Shown: one piece after another, positions 54,757 through 64,000 of the stretch
Layout: each line of letters starts with the position of its first letter
How positions within the stretch are numbered: position 1 is the stretch's first letter
Assembly (NCBI GenBank): GCA_933228895.1
Contig: OW121847.1
Coordinates: forward strand, 128,258,350-128,322,349
Direction: 5' to 3'
From: Platycnemis pennipes
Lineage: Eukaryota; Arthropoda; Insecta; Odonata; Platycnemididae
Length of the DNA: 64,000 bases
Program-made: the position numbers and the translations under genes
Notes under the pieces: model-generated
Told to the model about the DNA's origin: nothing
The model's input: the letters and a program-made list of their open reading frames with translations, nothing else
Database searches by the model: none

Positions 54757-54950
54757 TAATTGTCTAATATTTCCACACATTCGTTTAATTTAAATCGATT
54801 GGTATTTATACTGGCGAAAGCGAGCTTCCTTGGCAAGGCAACACTGCACGGCTTAAACCACGCCGGTCGCTTGCCGACGGAGCTCGCTTTCGCCAGTATA
54901 AATACCAATCGATTTAAATTAAACGCAAGTGTTGAAATATTAGACAATTA
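54757..54950. repeat. Palindrome with 70-bp arms and 54-bp spacer
   Basis: Arms 54757-54826 and 54881-54950 are nearly exact inverted copies: TAATTGTCTAATATTTC, then TTTAATTTAAATCGATTGGT and ATTTATACTGGCGAAAGCGA. The spacer is GC-rich and keeps weak inverted similarity (CTTGGCAAG and CTTGCCGACGG). The look-alike open frames on the two strands (starting MSNIST) are mirror shadows of the arms. Confidence 0.9.
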
Positions 54951-54984
54951 GTCTCCTTTCTCCCGACATTTCTTGTGCTACGAC

Positions 54985-55660
54985 ATGCGGGTGGCGAAGC
55001 TTCTGGCCAATATATATTTTGTCGCAATCGCAGCACTTCATTTTGTACGCTCCTGATTGAGGGGAGGGAAGTAGTTTGTCTTTAGTTCGGCACAATAACC
55101 TTTCTAAAGTGATTGTGTTGTAAAATTTAGCAATTTTATACGAAAGGTCACCAGTAAACTGTAATTAGCACCACTTTTTGGGTTTAGTTGGGTGCGCTAA
55201 GAATGTACTCAAATTTCTTTAAGCTACGTTCTGTTGTTTCTTATTAAGAATCATGCCGATAATACTGTCTTTATAACCGTTGGATGAAGCGATGTGTTTT
55301 ATTATTCTGAGTTCCTTGTGGAATTCTGGGGGTTGAAGAGGTAAGGACACCAGTCTATGGGTCAACTAATTGAAGGCTGCCAATTTATGTGACATTGGAT
55401 GAACTGAGTCAGGGGGGATAACCGCGTCATTGTAGCACTTTTTACGAAGCCTCAAACTTCATGTTTGCCATTGATTATCGATATTTCCGGGTCTAAAAAG
55501 TTCAGCCGTCCACATTTATCTTTCTCTAACTTAAAATTGATGAATCGGTGTTGATTATTTAAAAGGTTTAAAAAAACAGTCTAATAGGCGACCACTCCCC
55601 GGCCAGAAACAGATGACGTCATCAACATACCTTTACCAGTACGTCACATTTTTTTAAAAG
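54985..55660 (-). pseudogene. Penelope-like element fragment: RT and GIY-YIG endonuclease
   Basis: On the minus strand near 55650-55500: RYVDDVICFWPGSGRLLD, then KCGRLNFLDPEISIINGKHE, the catalytic YVDD block of Penelope-type RT and the LDPEI-type motif after it. Near 55060-54990: SGAYKMKCCDCDKIYIGQKL, the start of a GIY-YIG endonuclease (here AYK...YIG). Stops, shifts and deletions separate them. The fragment ends at the palindrome. Confidence 0.75.
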
Positions 55661-55840
55661 TTGGTGTCCGGAATTAAAAAACTTGTTTTTTTTTCACTTT
55701 TTAAACAACAAAATTTTGTATTCATTTTGGCATTTAAATTTATTTATATTTCAAATTTTAATTTTCAATTAATTTTTTTGGCCCGGGCCCCTGGACATTT
55801 GCCCGCTTTGTCCCTCTTTGTCGCCGGCCCTGCCGCTTGA

Positions 55841-58800
55841 GTATCTTCACTGCATCTAAAATTCTGAAACACCGAATAAGCATTTCTACAGACAATATAT
55901 GGCAGTTATTATTAAATATATTCGTAACTGTTTACTTCATTTTAATTGCAACCAATGAGTGTGGGAGAATTTCTGGCTGTAAATTAAATCCATCAATACT
56001 CCGAAATCAAATTGAAATAAGCAACAGTAAAAATTTGTCAATTATATAATTTATTTTAATAGCGTAGGGTGAGGTTTTTTTTACGCCTATGAGAACAATT
56101 TCAGGTCTTTGATTTGTTCCCATAACGAATTATTTCAGCGTCTAATTAGATCATTTTCTATGCAAGGATCACACGTATCGATACATATGGAAGAGGCTTG
56201 GGTGTTGGTTTGTGTTTGATCATGCCTCTATCTCGGAAACGTTCAGTTCTTGAGAGATATATATTTCATTCAGTGAAACAATGAAATGTCAACCAATCCT
56301 CATTTTTTTTACATTTGAAGGGTAAAATTCTAATATATCTTATTCTTGCAACCACCCTGCACTTTGCTCTTCAGTTTAACGAAAACGTCAAATTTACATA
56401 GAAATTTTTCGGATTTCGGGGCTCTTTTTTCGAGCATCGGTAAGACCAATTTCATTGTTGTCTCCGAAAGCAAAAGAGCTGATAGAGCTGCTGCTATACA
56501 TGTCGATAGCAGGTATGTGCAAGCACGCCGCATGCGACTCAGAACGGTGATGCATGAGGCCAAGAGAGAAAGATGAACACAAGTATTTACAGTTAGAAGT
56601 AAAAAGATATTCATGGTTGTTTAATGAACCCCTTTTATTTATTGTCGTGTTGTATTTTGTTATCTCTCTTTTTAAAAGAATAAATCCAATATCATTGCAC
56701 TGCAGATATAGATTTTACGTTAAAAATCATATATATTTTTTAAAAAGGCTGCCCCAAGTAATTTCTTCGCCATTAAATTGGCGCACTGCCTTTAAAATCT
56801 TGGACACCAATGCTTTTTAAGTACCACGTAACTCAAAATAATGTTATTTTTAATCTTATCCCAAGGCATATTAGGGCTAACTCGAATAGATTTATATTGT
56901 TCTTCTTACTCCATATTTGTAATCGTATTTAATTTCAAGAAAATATAAATTCGGAATATTGAATATTAACGAGGTAGAATTTGAGGAGGTAGCCGTACAA
57001 CGCAAGTTCGGCTTCGGCTTTTGATGATAATTACTCCACTACTGTGAAGAGTATTATCTCCTTACCGCTGAATTTCAACGAGCACCATTCCTCGTGCGTG
57101 ATACTAATTTACGATGGGATAGCAAGTACTTGAAGTCTTTACATTTTTAAGTCTACAAGTCTTTACTTGAAGTCTTTGATTCAGGGTTAAACCTCCCACC
57201 TTCACCCAATGTGGAGTGTTGCGAATCTATTCACCCTTTATGGCCCAAATAGACCCTAAGCATAATTTGTGCCACGTTTTCGCATCAGGTATTATCATAT
57301 TACTTAGCCATCTCCGTGCAATCGTGACAGCATGAAAACACCTTGCTCAACTGGAAATAAAGTGAAGATTTCTCGGGGAAAAATTAAGGCCGAAGTGAAC
57401 GCTGAACTGATTGTTGCTTCCGGTTGTATAAAATTAGGTGACTTAATATTCTCTTATCTCGGGAAAGAAAATCGCCCCCAGAAGTTTAAGGCTACAAGGC
57501 TGTTGTTCTGAAAATCTGGCTTTCTAAACGGATTCTTTTCCTGTAAAATAACAGTTATGAAATTGACGGTTAAGTCTTGACATTCTTTGCCATAATCTCT
57601 AATATGTTTGAATATTGGGCACTCTTTATTATGCATTGCTATAACGAGTGATGCAACGATGTTTAAGGTGCTGTAAAACATTTTGAGGCATGTTTCGGGA
57701 AAAGCTAAAGGAAACCTCGCGGACAATGAGTCGTTCGTTGCCTTGAAAGATTTTAAAGATAATGGCTGAGTTTCCGAGCTGAGACAGCTTACACCGACTC
57801 AAATTCTTTATGCTCTACTGCCTACATATTCCGCATTCAGTCATTTTCCAATGAAATTTTAAACATGATTTTTAATATTACTGTAATGTTCTTGGGAAAT
57901 TTATTATTTATAATCCAAGCAAGTGGAACGTCTATTGGAAAGGAAACCTGAATGTCAGGCATTTAAAACTTCAAGTTTTAGTTTTAACAGGAATTTTTCT
58001 CACTCAGAGCGTATTGTGCGCATGTTTAGTAATTGCGGTGTTAGTAAGAAATGCAGTATATGATTGAAAATTACTTGTGATAGATCCTCAAATTAGTTTT
58101 CGCATCATTTATACGTGCAGATAATTAAAGAGAATTTTAGTGGCTACGTCGATAAAAAAGTTATTTTCAAATGAATGTTGCGAAACTTTGGATGGAAAAC
58201 ACAAACCATACCGTATATGCAAAAAAAAACTTATTGAATTGGTTCCATGAAAGTTTTTATTTTGACTTAATTAAACATACTACCTACCTACTACATTGCT
58301 ATGAGAAAAAATGTCCAGGAGGATTATATGTTCGTTTGATTAGCGAAAAAAATTGAATAATAATCGACAGCCTCTTTCTATTCTCATAAAATTAATATTA
58401 GATATTTGCACCGATAAGGTGAATAAGAGACATTGCTCGCGTCCAGTAGACACATCTTTGTCGCATTTTACGTAGATACCCTTGTCAGTGGCAGAAATGC
58501 CGCAAAGAATAACTAAGTCGAATGGTGCCAAATGGTAGTCAGAGAATACCCAAACACAAAGAAATAACTCATGTTTTTTAAAGTAGAGTTTACATTAATG
58601 CAAGTAATAAATACATTATTTTAAAAACTAAGTTTTGAAGTGTATTGAACAGGGAAAACATATATATCATAAAAACATAGATATCACAGCTCTTAATTGC
58701 ACAGTCTATTTCCATTGAACACAGAAAAAATATAAGACTGAAACGGTGAGTTCATCGATTATTTCCTACACTTGCATGATGGCCTATTTTAATTGGCCTT

Positions 58801-59049
58801 GGTTTCTTACTTCTACAGCGACACCCGTAATTGCACCGTGTCTTGAATAGTGGTTTTGAAGACGAATGTCGCAGGGAACTACGTCACCCACGTCGTTCCC
58901 TATCGGTATTCGCCCTCTGGCATTGTTTACGTCCCTTAAAATTTTATTCCTCGTTCACTCTTGCCCATAAGAAATCACGAGAGCTTTCGTTTCCTTAATT
59001 GCCTGCTGTCTCGTTGGAAACTATCGATTAGAAGGTTGAACAGCGTAGT
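55841..59049. other. Unassigned stretch
   Basis: AT-rich. Minus-strand frames at 56330-56614 (94 codons, hydrophobic start) and 57454-57726 (90 codons; an acceptor-like TTATTTTACAG before EKNPFRKPDFQNNS) were weighed but have no supported partner exons. Confidence 0.35.
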
Positions 59050-59301
59050 TTTCAACGGCCACGAGTGGTTGACATTGCAGTGAGCGAAAGAGGGGACGAA
59101 ACGCGTCTGAGGGACGAAGAGCGCGCCGACGGAAAGACGTCCGCGCGCGGAGAGAGTGAGAGTGTGTGGGAGTTGAGTTGCCCTCACCCCCGCTCCACCC
59201 CTCCTTCATACGCTCTTCTCTAGACCTTACACTTTGACATTGGGGAAAAAGTGAATTTGCGCAACGTTAAATGGCAAAACGAGGCGGTTCCATTCCCACG
59301 G
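59050..59301 (+). promoter_or_regulatory. CpG-rich patch, possible promoter and first exon
   Basis: Rich in CG dinucleotides (ACGAAACGCGTC, GAGCGCGCCGACGG, GTCCGCGCGCGG) in an AT-rich region, and followed by TTCCCACG and GTGAGTTGCG, a good splice donor at 59302. This could be the promoter and a non-coding first exon of a plus-strand gene running past the window. No coding exon downstream was identified. Confidence 0.3.
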
Positions 59302-62300
59302 TGAGTTGCGTGCTCGGTGGCGCAACAGGTGGGAAAAGGAGGCTCTAGTGCGGCCCACTATCTCTAGCGACGACAATGCCTCGCCTCAATCGGCGGGGCC
59401 TCCATTTTCCACGCCTCCCTCCCCTCCTGTCTTCCTCTCCTGTGCACTCCTCGCCACATCCAAGTTTCTCGTTCGTATGTCACTGCTCGTGCACCACTGC
59501 CCTCCGTCCCTCTCCCTTTCCTTCCCCTCTCCCATTCACATCACCTACATTCTCACAATAATACACCCTCCATGCTCTTCGCGGCTACTGTTTGTCCCTA
59601 ATTATCTCCCCTATTTGTCCTTCCTACTTGCGTCTTTTCCCCGGAATAACCAATCCAAGACTGGATTCTTGTGGGGAAGGCTAAGCGCCTGCGGACGTGC
59701 AGCACCACAGGGTCAACTTAAGTAAGCGGGAACATATTACTAGTATTTCACGAGAAACGGATATTGGGACATTTTTTGAACGCTTGCGGGAAACATTGTG
59801 CACCATCTTAGGATGAGATTTATTTTATTTTAGCCTTACGAAACAGCTGAAAATTTTCTTTTTTTAGCTACTTCATCCTATATGGTGCCTACCATTAGGG
59901 AATTCATTCTTCAATTCCCGCACTCCAATAACTGGCAAATTGACCTTGTTAGTTTTGCTCATTGAAAGATAATGGAATATTAATAGCTTTCCCTGAAACT
60001 TGTATACTTTAACATACTACATGTTTGGCGCGGTAATGTTTCTTCCTTTTTAATATGTTTTTCCTTTCCACCGGGGGGAATGAATTTTCATTGTGTTACT
60101 TTGCCTATTATTTTAACATTTTGGACACATTGGATTTTATAATACGATTGAAATATATTATACTAATGCACTGAATTACTAAGTTTTACTGTCTATAAAT
60201 AATAGATTAACGAGAGGAAAAGTAACGCGGTCCTCACGTTGATCCAAGTACAATATGCGTAACAGTGGGACCGTAATTCTGAGTCCATCTCAAGTCCCAA
60301 ATTTCATTGACAATCGCCGAAGAATACGGCATAGGATCCCATAGAAATGCCTGGGGAATGAAGCACCGAAAGCTCGATGGTCGGTCACTAACAATAAAGC
60401 GCGTGCTTGTGATAACATCGAGCGAATCCTTGGTTCGTCATGTTTAGCGTACCACCGATAGTATAGAGCAGCGGATGTCCGATATTTTTGGCCAGAGTTG
60501 GTAGTAAGAAAAAAGTTCCCCGGTGCACATTCATATACTATAAGCTCATTTTTCAGTAGTTGCAGCACGTTATGAGTTCTTTACGAAGTACTTGCTGCAA
60601 AACTACATTATTGCATGAAGCTGTTTTAAAGATTTCAGTTTTCACTGTGAGGTGGATAAATACCATTTATTCGTTAAATAATTTTCCGAGGGAAATAATA
60701 AATTATTAATATCCGCAGTGGATTCCCCTATCCTCATATATTTCTTTAAAATCACTTTACATCTTCTCAGGGTCTCGCAGAGAAACCTCGGCCAGGGGTG
60801 GTGATAGAATAGGCTGTGATGATAGTTGATGATTAATGGGTTAATGATAGTTGAAGTTTTCAAGTACAATGAATTCTTGGGCCTCTAGAGTATGTATCCC
60901 AAACCCTTCAGGTGGGAGTTGTGTATGCCTATTTCTCTTCAGATACTTTCTTAAATACGAAATTTCCGAAGAAATTTCCATCGAAAAATCTAAGAGTACC
61001 TTCTCCTATTACTTATCAGACGCTCCACTACTAATGTTCGTTTTGATTATTCCCGGTGGAACTTAATACATTTCCATGGCCATCGTAACTAGAAGTTATG
61101 GAGCAGAGTTTTAAATCGTTTTTATTAGTTCACACGCTTCCGGGAAACGTTACCCGATAGGTTTCCAAAGCCTACCTGACTGGTCTGAGTACGATGTGAT
61201 TAATATGCTTAAGAGAAGGAAACCATCGCCCGTCCTGTTGTAGTTGAATTAGGTTTCAAGCATCTCTGACTTCGAAGACTGCATCACACTGTCCAGTGCA
61301 ACTTAATCATACAACTAGCATGATCCATTCCTGATGCGAAATTCAAATTCTCTTCAGAGTTCGAGGCTAATGAGCTACCAAATAGGCTCCCATGGCCGGC
61401 AAAACTATCATCTTCATTTTTTGTTCGTCACCACTGAATTTGGGATTTAGGCGTTGCATCGAATGATTCGTAAAACACTCTCTCCAAAAATATAAAGGTA
61501 AACATCAAAATACGTGAAACAACCCAGAAAGCCTAAATCTTAGTTTTTATTTTAAAATTACGTAAACAATACACGAAAAGCATAGAAGCAAGAAAAGTGT
61601 TTCCATGCCATTTGCGTAATTTGTGTGTAAACTCCCAGATTGTGACGGCTGAGAATGAGGGCCTTCGCCTCAAGGTCTCGGCGTAGAATTCACAGATCCT
61701 CCAAAATTTCACTCTTCCAAGTATAGTTCACGAAGAGTCCGTATTTTCAACCAAATATCCACGTAAGACACCTTAAAAAGCGAAATTTTACTATAAATGC
61801 AAAGGTTATGTGTAATATGACTCGAAGTAAATCACCGGTCACACCAACATGTTGCAATAAGGATGAGTGCGAAGATGGAATCCAAACTTGCCCGTGGGTG
61901 CTACTGTCACGTCAGAGGCGAAAGATTTCTGTTGAGTTATTTTATATTGCATTCCGATTCCTCCGTCATAGGTCGAAATTTCTGTATTTATTATAGCGGG
62001 TAGACACACTTGCTCAGGTACCTCGGCCATGGAACTTAAAAAAATAAAAAAGACCGCTGCCTCGGCCCTCCAGACGCAGCGAACGCCCTACAGCCGATCG
62101 CTGATTTTCAGCGAGTAGATACATTGCAACGCAAAATGCGCCGTTGGCCAAGAACTACAGCTTGCGCGTTCATGAGGACGCTTCACCATTTTTAATGAAA
62201 AAATTTTTATTTTTGAAAACCATAGTTTGTCCATCCATCATTTGCCTGATCATTTAACGGTAACTTCAGTATGAACAGAAATACCAACCCTTCCGAATCC

Positions 62301-63438
62301 ACTGCTATTGGTTAAGATTCATCGAATGAAAAATGTCAAAATCCGAAAGCACCCAATTTAGCTTTCAGATAGCACTCAATATAGCTTTCAAGATTTTTTT
62401 TATTACTTAACAATTTTCGGAAGAGTCTAGTACCAATACTTTTATGTTTCTTACAATGGTTTCACTGCGCGAAAATCGTCAGGAAAGTCATAAAAAGACA
62501 TTAAGAATCCAATTATTTTTCCTTTCCAGAACGGCAACATAAATTTCGTATGAACATCAGATCAGGAATCAGGGGGGAAAATATTTTTTAGAGGGATAAA
62601 GTTATTCTTAACATTAAGGCGCCATTATGCTCAAGCTTTTAACTCGAAGCGGAGTCCCTCTTGTTTGCAAACGTATTTAGATCATAAGGTACCTACGCTT
62701 TGACTTGCCTCGGCAATAAGATCCACGATTCATTGATCCTTTTAAAATTCAAGCCGTAATATCTAATTTTCGTTGTTTTATGAGCTTATATTTTGGATAT
62801 TATTTACTAAATGGCAGCCAGCTTCTTTAGCCAATGGAGGCGTTTACTCGGAACCGAAATCGCAATTTTGTCCTCGAAATCGTTAGATTGAAACAAAAAA
62901 AGAATTTTAGTGAAAAAATTAATCTTCTAACCACGAAGGGAAGGGAGTGGAGGGGGATTCTCGGAAGGTCTGCTCGCACAGATACTGTCGCAACTGTCCT
63001 ATTGGCAGAGTCGACTGTGTCTCCCCCCCCCCAATTGCGATAAGGCGAAGTAGCTTCACGGGCTCAGTTATGATTGGACGAAGTCGTTATACGTCAGAGG
63101 TTGCACCACGCCCACTCTTCCGAAAGGGTTAAAAACATCAGTTTTTCGCCGCTTATAACTCGGGAAATAATTGACGGCTCAAAAAACGGAAAAATACGGG
63201 GTTTATATTTTACAAACTCTATCAGATTCGGCAATTAAAAACATATGGTTAACGACCCCATTGAATCCTAGCCAAAGATTCCGTGCGGAATTTTCGAATT
63301 AAAGAAAAATTTGTCAATCCTAATATATTGATTATGCATGAAACAGCAATGAGAAAATAAAATGATCTACCACATATTATTGCAGGTAGCAATAGTCATA
63401 AAAAATATAGAAGATTTCTGGCCATAATGCATTGTTAT
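59302..63438. other. Unassigned stretch
   Basis: 59311-59725 is pyrimidine-rich and gives low-complexity open frames rich in Ser and Pro. A 92-codon minus frame at 60290-60568 has no context. A second CpG-rich patch at about 62940-63130 holds CCTATTGGCAG and TGATTGGACG (CCAAT-like boxes) and GCACCACGCCCAC (a GC-box-like site); it may be a promoter, but no matching first exon is secure. Confidence 0.35.
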
Positions 63439-63444
63439 TTTATT
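63439..63444 (-). promoter_or_regulatory. Poly(A) signal of the minus-strand terminal exon
   Basis: AATAAA on the minus strand (CAAAATAAAATAAC), 40 bases after the stop codon of the exon at 63484-63566. Confidence 0.5.
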
Positions 63445-63483
63445 TTGAAGTAACTTGTTTTCATGAGGCAATGTAGGTATAAA

Positions 63484-63566
63484 CTATTGAATTATGTAAC
63501 TATCAGAACCAGCGGTATCGAACAAAATGGCACCCTCTGACAAGACCACCATTTCGGGCTTAGCGA
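63484..63566 (-). CDS. Terminal exon of an unrecognised minus-strand gene
   Basis: Acceptor TTTTCAACCATTCAG, then 83 nt that complete a split Val codon and read AKPEMVVLSEGAILFDTAGS followed by DSYIIQ and TAG. The phase (1) matches the exon at 63749-63839 across a 182-nt intron. A poly(A) signal follows. The family is not recognised; no membrane segment or motif is visible in this short part. A plus-strand ATG frame over the same bases, with a GTAAGC donor, is the rival reading. Confidence 0.55.
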
Positions 63567-63748
63567 CTGAATGGTTGAAAATTCATTGCAAAAAGTAAGC
63601 ATGTACATACGTATATTTTTATATTATGCCATTTTTTCATTATTAATACCTACATTTCTGTAAATATTTGCGAGTGAATTTATCTCTCTTCAAGTAGAAT
63701 TAAAAGTGAAAAAGAGGAAATATGAGAATAACCGATTAAAGTACCTAC

Positions 63749-63839
63749 CTATGGCAAAACAATTGAGGAACCCGATTGCATTTCTTGCTAGCATTCCAAC
63801 TTCATCGGGTGAATTTTTTATGGAACCATTCCCACTGTC
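63749..63839 (-). CDS. Penultimate exon of the same minus-strand gene
   Basis: 91-nt exon between the acceptor CTTTTTATACAG and the donor TTGCCATAG followed by GTAGGTAC. It reads DSGNGSIKNSPDEVGMLARN and then AIGFLNCFAI, phase 0 in and 1 out. The earlier exons lie beyond the window. Confidence 0.55.
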
Positions 63840-64000
63840 CTGTATAAAAAGTATTGAAATTGTTTATTAGTCTAAGAGATATTTTTCTACATGTTCATTC
63901 ACAATTTTGTACTCTAAGGCATTCCGCTGTTTTATAAGTAATTACACTGCCAAGATCAACAAAATGAATCATCGGGAATAGACTGTCATACTTAAAGATG

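Larger units (their letters stand above)
54361..55832. mobile_element. hAT-ended block, 1.47 kb, with aged 8-bp duplication
   Basis: Flanks CCGCTTCA (54353-54360) and CCGCTTGA (55833-55840) differ by one base. Ends CAGGCTCGGTGAC and, from the right, CAGGGCCGGCGAC are inverted; GGGCCC-rich sequence follows on both sides. Inside are a Penelope fragment and a large palindrome rather than a hAT transposase, so it is non-autonomous or has been overwritten. Confidence 0.7.

Noticed and set aside
54678..54951. Two look-alike proteins (MSNIST...) on opposite strands
   Set aside because: They are mirror readings of the two palindrome arms, not duplicated genes.
56330..56614. Hydrophobic 94-codon minus frame as a secreted or membrane protein
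   Set aside because: No splice partners or family features; two other frames over the same bases are also open.
60290..60568. 92-codon minus frame
   Set aside because: Looks moderately coding but no domain, splice context or repeat relation could be shown.
63527..63594. Plus-strand first exon starting MAPSDKTTISG with a GTAAGC donor
   Set aside because: The minus strand over the same bases has a phase-matched exon pair, a stop codon and a poly(A) signal, which is stronger evidence. Kept only as an alternative.

Overview
The window looks like AT-rich nuclear DNA of an animal, most likely an arthropod and probably an insect with a large, transposon-filled genome. The evidence is spliced genes with GT/AG introns, poly(A) signals, and a dense mix of animal repeat classes: two kinds of LINE, Penelope-like, Ty3/Gypsy, mariner and hAT elements, PIF/Harbinger-type MITEs and tRNA-derived SINEs. 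Nothing bacterial is present: no operons, CRISPR array or rRNA. The species cannot be named from this sequence.

Only a small part is host coding sequence. The clearest locus is 36.8-41.7 kb (+): a three-exon NATD1-like small acetyltransferase-fold gene, then after 66 nt an uninterrupted 1319-codon reading frame for the intraflagellar transport TPR protein IFT139 (TTC21B). A second, unrecognised gene runs on the minus strand from about 33.6 to 26.0 kb as at least five splice-consistent coiled-coil exons. The last two exons and the poly(A) signal of a third, unrecognised minus-strand gene lie at 63.4-63.8 kb.

The rest is mostly layered mobile DNA. 0-7.3 kb and 13.5-15.2 kb: three RTE-like LINE copies; one has an 11-bp target duplication, and two share an extra 333-bp 3' tail that carries a MITE in one copy only. 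3.6-4.5 kb: a hairpin MITE and a degenerate GCGTTT-type repeat broken by a 64-bp LINE tail. 8.8 kb: a perfect 84-bp palindrome. 15.4-17.4 kb: hAT (BED finger) and mariner remnants. 20.5-23.5 kb: a CR1-like LINE with two opposite-strand copies of its own family inserted in it. 26.6-28.1 kb: a probable solo LTR inside an intron. 35.0-36.0 kb: a head-to-head SINE pair and a hAT MITE with another MITE inside it. 42.8-44.6 kb: a hAT element. 54.4-55.8 kb: a hAT-bounded block holding a Penelope fragment and a long palindrome.

The most unusual part is 45.4-52.9 kb. Several blocks of different short-motif repeats are arranged concentrically (outer GTGTTGAAAC, then AAAGTTT, then CAACAGTTACTG), each bounded by its own inverted ends. 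In the centre is a 2-kb Gypsy remnant with only 25-bp terminal direct repeats and a 4-bp target duplication. This looks like elements nested like Russian dolls, possibly of an undescribed non-autonomous DNA transposon type. All calls come from reading the sequence; no database search was possible.
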